Shown: piece after piece, positions 16,927 to 25,209 of the stretch
How positions within the stretch are numbered: position 1 is the stretch's first letter
How the letters are laid out: every line of letters starts with the position of its first letter
Source: Clostridium sp. KNHs214
Lineage (GTDB): Bacteria > Bacillota > Clostridia > Clostridiales > Clostridiaceae
Direction: 5' to 3'
NCBI RefSeq assembly: GCF_000744935.1
Contig: NZ_JQMW01000011.1
Location: 1,054,001-1,118,000 of the forward strand
Length of the DNA: 64,000 nucleotides
The notes under the pieces: model-generated
What the model saw: the letters and a program-made list of their open reading frames with translations, nothing else
Databases searched by the model: none
What the model was told of the DNA's origin: nothing
Position numbers and translations under genes: made by a program

Positions 16927-17469
16927 ATGAAATATGAAGTAGTAGCTTTATTCGATACCAGCTCAACCTATCACATGGACAATATTCTTAATAGAGCATG
17001 CAGAAAATATAGATTAACAAAAAATTTCCCAAGTGCATATGTACATCTTGGTACTGTTTGGGACATAAAAATAGAGGACTTGGACTCAATAGTATATAAG
17101 GTTCTAAAACCTTATAAAAAATTTAAAGTTCAACTAAATAATAATATATTGGTAGATGAAAGTAATAAACTTATTAGTTTAAAAGTTGAAAATAAGGGAT
17201 ATATCACTAGAATAGCTAGAAACCTAAATGAAACGCTTTCTTTATCTGGATTTTCTGTTAAAACTCAAAATGAAAAAAATGAACTATATATTCCTTTAGC
17301 CAATATTCTTAGTAATAAAAGAAATTACTTTCTTAAAAATAATAATTTTCATCCTCTATGGAATTCAAACCAAAATTATACTTTTAAAGTAAATAGAATA
17401 GAGGTTTGGAAAAATTCAAATAATAAAAAAGACTCTAGTATAAAAAAATACGAGTTAAGAGATTATTAA
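16927..17469 (+). CDS. Degenerate 2H-phosphoesterase paralogue
   Basis: 180 residues, the same length as its downstream neighbour and alignable to it (MKYEVVALFD versus MKYYLVALFD, KPYKKFKVQL versus KDYKKFQVKI, RIEVWK versus KIELWS). In the 2H fold two His-x-Thr/Ser motifs make the active site. Here the first position reads YVHLGTV (His kept, pattern altered) and the second reads LYIPLAN (His replaced by Tyr). It has probably lost phosphodiesterase activity and may bind RNA or a nucleotide. GGGGGATGG precedes the ATG. The two genes are 20 bases apart. Confidence 0.7.
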   Translation: MKYEVVALFDTSSTYHMDNILNRACRKYRLTKNFPSAYVHLGTVWDIKIEDLDSIVYKVLKPYKKFKVQLNNNILVDESNKLISLKVENKGYITRIARNLNETLSLSGFSVKTQNEKNELYIPLANILSNKRNYFLKNNNFHPLWNSNQNYTFKVNRIEVWKNSNNKKDSSIKKYELRDY

Positions 17470-17489
17470 ATCATACAGGAGGCCTTAAA

Positions 17490-18032
17490 ATGAAATACTA
17501 CCTTGTGGCTCTGTTTGATAAAAATACCTACAAACGTTTAGAAAAAATTCAAATTGAACTTTCTAATAAGTATAATCTTTATAGTAAATTACCAAAGTTA
17601 CACATAACATTGGAAATAATAGAAGACCCTAACTTAGATAAATTGCAAGAAATTATCTCTAATATACTAAAAGATTATAAAAAATTCCAAGTTAAAATAA
17701 AGGACGTTATCTGCTTTTATCCACCATATAAATCTGTAAATCTTAAAGTGGATGAAGAAGGTCCAATCACAGATTTATCTAAATCCTTTAATAAAATATT
17801 AGGAGACCACAAATTTAATGTTAGGGATAACATTAAAGATTGGGATTTACATGTTTCTATTGCAAACACCAACTTTTCCTCTAGAGAATGGTCTCGGGAA
17901 GAATTTGTACAAGCTTGTACCTTACTTAAAAGCCAAAAATGCGACTTTTGGGGCACTATTGAGAAAATAGAACTTTGGAGTCCTATAAATGATTATGATA
18001 AAATGATTATACACAGTTATCAGCTTAAATAA
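17490..18032 (+). CDS. 2H-phosphoesterase (2'-5' RNA ligase/LigT-like)
   Basis: 180 residues. Both active-site motifs of the 2H fold are intact: LHITLE near residue 41 and LHVSIAN near residue 119, each H-x-T/S. Family members hydrolyse 2',3'-cyclic phosphates or act on tRNA fragments; the physiological substrate is unknown. AGGAGG lies 7 bases before the ATG. It is co-transcribed with the degenerate upstream copy. Dispersed repeat copy B begins 17 bases after its stop. Confidence 0.75.
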   Translation: MKYYLVALFDKNTYKRLEKIQIELSNKYNLYSKLPKLHITLEIIEDPNLDKLQEIISNILKDYKKFQVKIKDVICFYPPYKSVNLKVDEEGPITDLSKSFNKILGDHKFNVRDNIKDWDLHVSIANTNFSSREWSREEFVQACTLLKSQKCDFWGTIEKIELWSPINDYDKMIIHSYQLK

Positions 18033-18048
18033 ATTCAATAGCCAAGCT

Positions 18049-18210
18049 TAGGCACATTCAAATAAATAACAAGTCAGTATGCTAGTCTATTTTGCGTCAT
18101 ACTGCATCAGCAGAACCCACCGATAGTCCTACTATCGGCGGAACCTGCTTCCTTGTCTGGCACAAAATATACCAGCATCTTTGACTTGTTATTTCTTTTC
18201 ATGTACCTTA
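18049..18210 (+). repeat. Dispersed 160-bp inverted-repeat element, copy B
   Basis: Full-length copy, nearly identical to copy A at 4841 (same orientation). It carries a cleaner central hairpin, CCGATAGT/ACTATCGG at 18120-18138. It ends CATGTACCTTA. Confidence 0.9.
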
Positions 18211-18322
18211 TCTAATTTTATTTTATTATTTTTTTCTGTAATCGTTTCACAATCTTTCAATATTTTTAAAAATCAGATAAAATGTATTTATACTCTTAAA
18301 ATTAGAAAGGCGGCTTTTATTT

Positions 18323-18805
18323 ATGAGATTTGACAGGTTGTTCTCTTTGCAAAAAGATTTAAACAATCATATAGAGCAAGCGCATAATTTAACTGGTCCA
18401 CTTCTATCTAAAAAAATACTAGCTTTACAAGTTGAAATTGGAGAGTTAGCCAATGAAACCAGGTGCTTTAAATACTGGAGTAAACAAGGTCCTTCAAGTA
18501 AAGATATAATTCTTGAGGAATATGTAGATTGCCTACATTTCATATTAAGCATTGGTCTTGATAAAGGTTATGAAAATATAGATTTTATATCTACACAACC
18601 CGAAACTGAAATTATTCAACAATTTTTAAATCTATTTATAGACATAAATGACTTCATAACTTGTAATTCAAAGGACCACTACATAACTTTATTTCAAGAT
18701 TTTATTTCACTAGGGTTTAGCCTAAATTTTTCAATAGAAGATATTGAAAATGGCTATTTTAAAAAAAATAAATTAAATCATAAACGTCAAGAACAAGGAT
18801 ACTAA
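18323..18805 (+). CDS. Dimeric all-alpha dUTPase
   Basis: 160 residues. The MazG-like, all-alpha dUTPase pattern is clear: LQVEIGELANETRCFKYW (E-x-x-E acidic metal site and the substrate-binding Lys/Trp) and EEYVDCLHFILSIGLDKGY (E-x-x-D). The enzyme hydrolyses dUTP and dUDP to dUMP and keeps uracil out of DNA. It is unrelated to the trimeric Dut. The ribosome site is weak (AGAAAGG). Not clearly in an operon. Confidence 0.85.
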   Translation: MRFDRLFSLQKDLNNHIEQAHNLTGPLLSKKILALQVEIGELANETRCFKYWSKQGPSSKDIILEEYVDCLHFILSIGLDKGYENIDFISTQPETEIIQQFLNLFIDINDFITCNSKDHYITLFQDFISLGFSLNFSIEDIENGYFKKNKLNHKRQEQGY

Positions 18806-18873
18806 TCTCTACCTCCCATATTAAAGTAATACATATTAATATTATGGTTAAAATATTATGGGAGGGTGATTTT

Positions 18874-19305
18874 ATGATTGGATTATTAATGTCTATAATA
18901 TCTGGGATTTGTATGAGTCTCCAAGGCGTATTTAACACTAGATTAGGCGAAAAAATAGGTACTTGGGAAACAAATGTCTTTGTTCAAGGTACTGGTTTTG
19001 TTATTACTTTAGTAATACTACTTCTAGCAGGAAAGGGTAATTTTAAAAATATAAAATCTGCAAATAAGTTATATCTCCTCGGGGGCGTTCTAGGAGTAAT
19101 AATAATATTCACAGTTATGGAAGGCATATCAAAGCTAGGACCAACATATTCCATTGCTACTATATTAATTTCACAGCTAGCTGCTGCCGCTCTAATAGAC
19201 GCCTTTGGAGCTTTTGGCAGTGAACAATTACATTTTGGTGTGACTAAATATATTGGTTTAGGGCTTATGATATTGGGTATAGTATTGTTCAAATGGAGGG
19301 GCTAA
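18874..19305 (+). CDS. DUF606/YdcZ-type small DMT transporter
   Basis: 143 residues from ATG 18874, which has GGGAGGGTGA at the right distance. Upstream in-frame codons lack a ribosome site. Five hydrophobic segments, with the family's GICMSLQGVFNTRLGEKIGTWETNVFVQGTGF and the ending KYIGLGLMILGIVLFKW. These half-size members of the drug/metabolite superfamily work as dimers. The substrate is unknown. It is followed by a LysR gene 31 bases on, which may regulate it. Confidence 0.88.
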   Translation: MIGLLMSIISGICMSLQGVFNTRLGEKIGTWETNVFVQGTGFVITLVILLLAGKGNFKNIKSANKLYLLGGVLGVIIIFTVMEGISKLGPTYSIATILISQLAAAALIDAFGAFGSEQLHFGVTKYIGLGLMILGIVLFKWRG

Positions 19306-19336
19306 TTTTCTTATAAAATTTTAAGGGGGATGTTTC

Positions 19337-20233
19337 ATGGATTTTAAGCAAATAGAAGCTTTTATAAGCGTTGCTAAGCTAAAAAGTTTCTCAAAAGCTG
19401 CAAATGACATTTTTTTATCACAACCTACTATAAGTTCTCATATTTCTAGTTTAGAAAAAGATTTAAGTGTACAACTTTTCGATAGGACTTCTAAAGAAGT
19501 AAACTTAACACCGGCCGGAGAATCTTTCCTGGAATATGCCATAGATATAATAAATATTAGAAATAATGCTATAAGCCATGTTTCTTGTTTTAACAATAAT
19601 ATATGTGGCAAGCTAAGCTTATTAGCTAGCACTACTCCTTGTAATTCAATAGTCCCAAAATTAATTTTAAAATTTAGCGGTAAATATCCTGAAACCACTT
19701 TTGATGTAAAAGAACTCAGTTCAGGTAATATTGTTAAAAACATTTTAAACTTCGACCATGAACTAGGAATAGTTGGAACTTACATAGAAGATGACAAAAT
19801 TAAAAGCTATAAATTACTAGACGATGAGCTAGTTGTAATTTCTAGTAAGAATCTAAATTTACCTGATTTAGTAGATGTAGATACATTAAAAAAACAAAAA
19901 TTTATAATGAGAGAGAAATCTTCCGCTACTAGAGCTACTATGGAAGTTGAATTCAAAAAATACGGTATAAATTTAAATTCTCTAAATATTATATGTGAAG
20001 TAAACAACATAGACACTCTAATTCAGTTTGTAAATACAGGCATGGGAATTTCTATAGTTTCCAAGAAAATTTTTGAAAACTGTTCTAATTCAAACAAACT
20101 AAAAATAAGTAAAATAAAAGACATAAATATTAATAGAGGAATATACTTAATAATAAATTTCAAACGTACATTAACACCTTGCGGAAAAGCTTTTCTAAAA
20201 CTTTGTGCTGATGAGTACAACCTTAAATTATAA
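19337..20233 (+). CDS. LysR-family transcriptional regulator
   Basis: 298 residues. The N-terminal winged helix-turn-helix is standard (MDFKQIEAFISVAKLKSFSK, AANDIFLSQPTISSHISSLE, LFDRTSKEVNLTPAG). The C-terminal periplasmic-binding-like effector domain starts near residue 90 (GKLSLLASTTPCNSIVPKLI). It resembles the CysL/sulfur-selenium group in which clostridia have several members; the ligand is unknown. AGGGGGATG lies before the ATG. Same strand as the DMT transporter. Confidence 0.92.
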   Translation: MDFKQIEAFISVAKLKSFSKAANDIFLSQPTISSHISSLEKDLSVQLFDRTSKEVNLTPAGESFLEYAIDIINIRNNAISHVSCFNNNICGKLSLLASTTPCNSIVPKLILKFSGKYPETTFDVKELSSGNIVKNILNFDHELGIVGTYIEDDKIKSYKLLDDELVVISSKNLNLPDLVDVDTLKKQKFIMREKSSATRATMEVEFKKYGINLNSLNIICEVNNIDTLIQFVNTGMGISIVSKKIFENCSNSNKLKISKIKDININRGIYLIINFKRTLTPCGKAFLKLCADEYNLKL

Positions 20234-20261
20234 TATTACAAAATATTCATGGCCAATAAAA

Positions 20262-20320
20262 TAAGCTGAAATTTAACTAGAGTTTTTTACTCCATGTAAA
20301 TTTCAGCTTACAACTTTTTT
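20262..20320. terminator. Shared terminator between convergent genes
   Basis: TAAGCTGAAATTTA (20262-20275) pairs perfectly with TAAATTTCAGCTTA (20297-20310). CAACTTTTTT follows on the plus strand and TTTTATTG on the minus strand. It serves the LysR gene and overlaps the tail of the zinc-ribbon gene's 3' side. Confidence 0.85.
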
Positions 20321-20501
20321 AGTGGCACCCTCCACAACATGAACAGTTTCCACCACAGGAATTCTTTCCATAATACTTTCCCTTATAAACTCTTTCCACT
20401 TCTTCACTATTGCATTTAGGACATTTGACCTTTTCATCCGATGAAGCTATCTCAAAAAATTCACTTCCGCATTTTTTGCATTTAAAATCAATTATTGGCA
20501 T
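20319..20501 (-). CDS. FmdB-type zinc-ribbon protein
   Basis: 60 residues from ATG 20501, with GGAGG 8 bases upstream. The first 40 residues form the FmdB zinc ribbon (PIIDFKCKKCGSEFFEI then VKCPKCNSEEVERVY, two C-x-x-C knuckles). The tail is Cys/His/Gly-rich (SCGGNCSCCGGCH) and could bind more metal. Family role unknown; possibly regulatory or a metal store. Confidence 0.85.
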   Translation of the reverse strand: MPIIDFKCKKCGSEFFEIASSDEKVKCPKCNSEEVERVYKGKYYGKNSCGGNCSCCGGCH

Positions 20502-20667
20502 AATAATTACCTCCAAACCTATAAATTTTTTTATTTATATAATTATAAAGATATTTATTTCATATACTAAATTATATAAAACCTCATTTTTATTTTAACA
20601 CTTAGCTTTATTTTAAACTATAATATAGTGTAATATAGTGTAACACTTTTAGGGGGTTTTTTATATA

Positions 20668-21870
20668 ATGTTTTCATTTAAAAATAAGTTAGAAAAAAAC
20701 TTAAAAATATCCCTAGATAACAATGAGTATAAAAACTACAGAGTATTGATTCACTATAAAACTCTAAAGAAAAAGATAGAAAGTAAAATTAGCCGCTATA
20801 AGGGAAATATAATTAGGAACATTTCAAGTTTAAACACATTTTGTGCTTACGTTTCCCCCTACACCCTAAGTAGGCTGCTAGAGCATCCAGAAATAGATTA
20901 TGCTTGTTTTGATGAAATTGCCTTAATATGTGGTGAGGAGCAAAGTATAGAAGAAGCGAATAAAATTTCCCTTAAAGGAAACTACAGATTAACTGGAAGA
21001 GGAATAGGCATTGGATTAGTTGATACTGGAGTTTATCCTCATGAGGATTTAAAAAAACCTTTTAATAAAATAGTGCAATTTAGAGATTTAATTAGAGATT
21101 GTAATTACCCTTATGATGATAACGGTCATGGTACTTTCATAAGCGGTCTTTTATGTGGTAGCGGTGAAAGTTCAAATGGTAGATTTAAAGGGATTGCAGA
21201 GAACAGTCATATATACTGTATAAAAGCTTTTAATGGTACTGGAAAAGGCTTTATTGCTGACATACTATTTGCTTTAGAAACATTAATAGAAGAAAGCGAA
21301 TTAAATAACATAAAGCTAATTTGCCTCCCCTTTGAATGCTTAAATAATAATTCTTTTATACTCTCTCTATTTGATGCCATATTTAAAAATGCTCAGGAAA
21401 AAGGTATTACAATTCTTGTACCTGCTGGACATAATGGAAATACACAAGGTTCTATAAGGGGTATTGCTACTCTAAGTAGTTGTATTACTGTAGGTGGAAT
21501 AGACACTTGCCATTATCCTGCTAAACCTTATGAATTTTCTTCTTCAGGCCCTTATAAAAACTTTCAAAAACCAGATTTAGTAGCAGCTTGTGTAAACTTA
21601 ACCTCTCTAAATAGCGATACATCTTATCTATCACAAAGAAACAATATGAAAATATATCCTAAACCCATAAAAAAACCCTATACCTTCTACACTGGTACAT
21701 CTTGTGCTACAGCTTATGTATGTGGGCTTTGTGCATTATTATTGGAAAATGATCCTAATTTAAAATTTGAAGATACTTTATCCTTACTAAAGGTTTCTTG
21801 TACCCTGCTAAATATGCCTAAAACTCTGCAAGGAAGTGGAATAATAGATATAGATAAACTTTTACCTTAA
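20668..21870 (+). CDS. Subtilisin-like serine protease (S8), apparently cytoplasmic
   Basis: 400 residues with the full catalytic triad: Asp119 in GIGLVDTGVYPHEDL, His154 in DNGHGTFISG and Ser345 in TGTSCATAY. The oxyanion residue is probably Asn256 (VPAGHNGN). Residues 1-95 look like an inhibitor I9-type propeptide (VLIHYKTLKKKI, ISSLNTFCAYVSP). No signal peptide or anchor is visible, and eleven or more cysteines are present, so it probably acts inside the cell or spore. AGGGGG precedes the ATG. It sits alone, upstream of ferritin. The target is unknown. Confidence 0.92.
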   Translation: MFSFKNKLEKNLKISLDNNEYKNYRVLIHYKTLKKKIESKISRYKGNIIRNISSLNTFCAYVSPYTLSRLLEHPEIDYACFDEIALICGEEQSIEEANKISLKGNYRLTGRGIGIGLVDTGVYPHEDLKKPFNKIVQFRDLIRDCNYPYDDNGHGTFISGLLCGSGESSNGRFKGIAENSHIYCIKAFNGTGKGFIADILFALETLIEESELNNIKLICLPFECLNNNSFILSLFDAIFKNAQEKGITILVPAGHNGNTQGSIRGIATLSSCITVGGIDTCHYPAKPYEFSSSGPYKNFQKPDLVAACVNLTSLNSDTSYLSQRNNMKIYPKPIKKPYTFYTGTSCATAYVCGLCALLLENDPNLKFEDTLSLLKVSCTLLNMPKTLQGSGIIDIDKLLP

Positions 21871-22017
21871 TTCTTGTAATTCTTCGCTTTTTAAAATATA
21901 GTTTTGTATGATAAACATATAAAATTATATAATCCTTGCAAAAATTGCTAATGAATATTATAATTTAATTAACTAATAATATTTATTATTAGATATTATT
22001 TATGAGGAGTGATTGAT

Positions 22018-22527
22018 ATGATTAGCCAAAGATTATTTGATGAACTAAACAAACAGGTTAACTATGAATTTTATTCTGAATACCTTTATTTAGCAATGGC
22101 CGCATACTGTGAATCGTTAGATTTGGAGGGTTTTGGAAATTTCTTTAAAGTTCAAGCAGAAGAAGAAAGATTCCATGCTATGAAACTTTTCAATTATATA
22201 AATGAAATGGATGGAAGAGTTACTTTAGATGCCATAGAAAAACCTTGTAATGAATATGAGTCTGCTTTAAATGTATTTGAAAAAGCTCTAGAACATGAAA
22301 AGTTTGTAACTAGCAGAATCTATCATCTTAGCGATATAGCTACTGAAGAAAGAGAGCATGCTACTATAAGCTTCTTAAAATGGTATATAGACGAACAAGT
22401 AGAAGAAGAAGCCAGTTTCAGTAAACTTGTAAAAAAACTTAAATTATTAAAAGATGACAGCCACGGTTTATTCATGTTAGACTCTGAACTTGCTCAAAGA
22501 ACTTTCACACCACCAGTTACTAACTAA
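22018..22527 (+). CDS. ftnA: Bacterial non-haem ferritin
   Basis: 169 residues from ATG 22018 (AGGAG 8 bases upstream). Iron-storage four-helix bundle. Ferroxidase ligands: Glu in YEFYSEYLYLAMAAY, EEERFH (Glu and His) in the second helix, and the downstream Glu residues in EEREHATISFLKWY. No haem-binding Met as in bacterioferritin. It stores Fe(III) and limits peroxide damage. It is followed by a structured repeat element that may double as its terminator. Confidence 0.93.
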   Translation: MISQRLFDELNKQVNYEFYSEYLYLAMAAYCESLDLEGFGNFFKVQAEEERFHAMKLFNYINEMDGRVTLDAIEKPCNEYESALNVFEKALEHEKFVTSRIYHLSDIATEEREHATISFLKWYIDEQVEEEASFSKLVKKLKLLKDDSHGLFMLDSELAQRTFTPPVTN

Positions 22528-22540
22528 AAGCATATATTAC

Positions 22541-22651
22541 GAAGTAAGTGCAATAAGAAAAATCACACTTTAAGTTCATAAAAAAATTGTAATTTGGGAC
22601 TAATCACAATTTTTTTATTCCCTTAAAGTGTGATTTTTCGGTTCATGCATA
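22541..22651. repeat. Foldback element F1
   Basis: Outer arms AAAAATCACACTTTAAG and CTTAAAGTGTGATTTTT pair perfectly. An inner stem AAAAAAATTGT/ACAATTTTTTT follows. The outermost ends, TATGCATGAACCG and CTTATTGCACTT on the minus strand, are shared with F3 (39820-40080), yet four consecutive bases of the outer stem differ in both arms in a complementary way. It may also terminate ferritin transcription. Confidence 0.75.
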
Positions 22652-22704
22652 GTTTAGGCCTACTATTTGTGTCATTAGGTAAAGTATATATAAGCCATTA
22701 TGTA

Positions 22705-23267
22705 TTATTTTCTTTTTATATAATAATCACTATAAGGAAAGGTGTTGTTCTCTAATTTGTCAAAACTATTATTCTCCAAGGCTAAAACTCTTTCTTCATC
22801 GTCTTTAGTTGCTTTAATGATAATATTTTTAATATCAAAGTCTGCATAAAAATTATCAGAAACCATTCTTAAAATTTCAGATAAAACTATTTTATTTTCA
22901 AGAGATGAAATGATGTCTATTCTTAATATACCAGTCTGACAAGCACCATCCCAAAATCTTGTTGTATTAGGAACGGGTGCTATTTCGATAGTGCCTACTA
23001 TCTTATTTGTCTGCTTATGATTAATACTCCATCTTATATAAAATCTATCGTCAAATTCTTGCTCCACCCCTTAATCCCCTTTATTACAGTGTCAATATTG
23101 CGTGTATCCCATACACCGCCACAATTATCATTATTCATACGATTTTTAGTAATCGAATCAGAATAGCACTCAAATAAGTCTATTGCGTCTTCCTCTTTAA
23201 CTTTTGTAAATATTAAGTTATTGGTTTCATAAACTGGACACTTATCAAATGGATTAATATTACTCAT
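22705..23267 (-). pseudogene. Frameshifted GNAT acetyltransferase
   Basis: Two overlapping frames make one RimJ/RimL-like GNAT. The first (ATG 23267, behind GGGGG) covers the N-terminus (NNLIFTKVKEEDAIDLFECY) and ends past GIKGW. The second continues EQEFDDRFYIRWSINHKQ and TNKIVGTIEIAPVP to the C-terminus (FDKLENNTFPYSDYYIKR). A single-base deletion near 23060, in the GGGGTGGAGC run, explains the break. It could be a real pseudogene or a sequencing error; only re-sequencing can tell. Confidence 0.75.
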
Positions 23268-23339
23268 TATTGGATACCCCCATCTTTGTATATATAACTT
23301 TCATATAATTATATAGCATATTGTTATATAATTTCAAAT

Positions 23340-23545
23340 ACTTAGCATAATTAGTTCTTTTATTGGCGGCAGCCAGCCTAAATACTAAAGCTAAGATTTA
23401 TATAACCCTATGCCTTACGTCAAAATATATTAAGTCTTATTTACCTTTTTATTTTGATAAGTAATTATTTATTACTCTGGAAGTTTAGCACTTTAAAATT
23501 TTGGAGCGTGGCCCCGTTGATTTATAATGAATAATAGAGATATAG
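23340..23545. repeat. Repeat-derived spacer before F2
   Basis: No gene. TTATTGGCGGCAGCCAGCCTAAATAC recurs with two changes at 39462, also ahead of a foldback element, and TGCCTTACGTCAAAAT recurs near 39635. This suggests a compound mobile remnant. Confidence 0.55.
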
Positions 23546-23785
23546 ACTGAAAAATATGTCTTTAAGGTAACAATAAATATACTTTTTTAGACTATTGAGC
23601 TAGCCTTAGAAATTCTTTGTTTTCAAATTTCAATACCCGTTAAGAAGCTTTCATGTTTGAGCGCCGTCAGAAGCGAGTTTGAAAGATTTAGGGTATTGAA
23701 ATTTGAAAACATTAGAATTTCTTGGCGTATTGCGAGTAGTCTAAGAAAATATATTTATTGTAGACTTAAAGACAGATTTTTCTTT
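23546..23785. repeat. Foldback element F2
   Basis: A near-complete palindrome of about 240 bp. The interior is almost identical to F3 at 39820 (CTAGCCTTAGAAATTC, CGTTAAGAAGCTTTCATG, GAAGCGAGTTTGAAAG, CTTGGCGTATTGCGA). Its right end overlaps the last codons and the stop of the symporter gene at 23766. Confidence 0.85.
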
Positions 23786-24935
23786 TAGCAATGGTATCTA
23801 CAATTATTGCTATAGCTCCATCGCCTGTAACATTAGTAGCTGTTCCAAAACTATCTTGTGCAGCATGAAGGGCAATCATAAGTCCCTGCTGAGCTAAGTT
23901 AAACATAAGCATATCTTGAAGAAGTCCCAAAGATGCCATAACTCCTCCACCTGGTATTCCAGGTGCCGCTACCATAGTTACCCCTAGCATTAATATAAAT
24001 GGGAACATAACGCTAAAAGTTGGAATAACACCATTCATAATCATAACTCCCATAGATGCTAATACTAAAGTTATTGTATCACCCGCTAAATGTATAGTGG
24101 CACATAGTGGAATGACAAAATCATTTATACCCTCTGAAATATTATTCTTCCTTGCACTTTCCAAAGTTATAGGTATAGTTGCTGCTGATGATTGAGTTCC
24201 TAAAGCAGTAAAGTATGCTGGCATCATATTCTTAATAGACTTAAAAGGTTTTTTTCCACTTACCATCCATGCCACACTATACTGTACCAGTAAATAAGCT
24301 ATTTGAAGTAAAAATAAAATAATATATACTGATGAAAATGCCTTTAATGTTCTGAATATATCCCCGGAAATAGTCAATTTAACAAATATGCCTATAATGT
24401 ACACTGGTACAAAAGGTATTAATATATTTTTAACTACTAAAGATACTATATCTTGAAAATCCTTTGCACCTTGAAGTAATGTCTTTCCTTTTATTTTTGA
24501 CATTCCAACCCCAAGCATAAAAGCCATTACAAGTGCTGTCATTACTCCCATAACAGGATCTATCTTTAATGAAAAATAGGGTTTTATATCTACTCCTGAT
24601 TTTTTAGTTATTTCTCCTGCCTTCAATACCTTCGGTAATATAGACATTCCTACAAAATATGAAACTGTGCCCGCTATTACAGTTGAAATGTATGCAATAG
24701 CAGCAGTCAACGCTAATAGTTTTCCTGATTCTTTTCCCAAATCAGCAATTCCTGGTGCCACAAAAGCTATTATTATACAAGGAATTATAAATCCTAAAAA
24801 AGCCCCAAATAATTCACTAAATGTAACAAAAGCTCTAGGTATAGCGTAATTGCCCACCTTCAATGATACTGACCCGATAATAATTCCTAAAATGATTCCT
24901 AATATAAGTCTTGGTAATAAACCTATCTTTTTCAT
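23766..24935 (-). CDS. Dicarboxylate/amino acid:cation symporter (DAACS)
   Basis: 389 residues, about eight membrane helices and two re-entrant hairpins. Family signatures: GTQSSAATIPITLESA (first hairpin), LCATIHLAGDTITL, and NVTGDGAIAIIVD (the N-x-x-G-D substrate/Na+ site). It imports glutamate, aspartate, serine/threonine or dicarboxylates with Na+ or H+; which one is unclear. AGGGGG precedes the ATG. Its C-terminus (KRKICL, stop) is encoded by the end of foldback element F2, so the original tail was probably replaced. Confidence 0.9.
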   Translation of the reverse strand: MKKIGLLPRLILGIILGIIIGSVSLKVGNYAIPRAFVTFSELFGAFLGFIIPCIIIAFVAPGIADLGKESGKLLALTAAIAYISTVIAGTVSYFVGMSILPKVLKAGEITKKSGVDIKPYFSLKIDPVMGVMTALVMAFMLGVGMSKIKGKTLLQGAKDFQDIVSLVVKNILIPFVPVYIIGIFVKLTISGDIFRTLKAFSSVYIILFLLQIAYLLVQYSVAWMVSGKKPFKSIKNMMPAYFTALGTQSSAATIPITLESARKNNISEGINDFVIPLCATIHLAGDTITLVLASMGVMIMNGVIPTFSVMFPFILMLGVTMVAAPGIPGGGVMASLGLLQDMLMFNLAQQGLMIALHAAQDSFGTATNVTGDGAIAIIVDTIAKRKICL

Positions 24936-25209
24936 CTGTTAGCCCCCTTCTATTTACGTATGAATTTTTTAGCTAAATTTCATCAAATCTTAAAACAGCC
25001 TACTATTGCCTCCCTTTTCTATTTTGTATGTATCTAACATACATTTGTGTTTTATAAATTAAAAAATATGTTAACACCTTTTTTAAAGCCTGTCAACATA
25101 TTTCTTTAACACATTTTCTTTAATCTCTTTAATTTCTTTAATACATTTTCTTTAATTTTTTCATAATATTAAATTATGCACTTATAATTTTGCTATGATT
25201 CTTCCTAGT

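Noticed and set aside
22541-22651. Simple ferritin terminator
   Set aside because: It may act as one, but its ends are shared with the 260-bp element F3, so it belongs to the foldback family.
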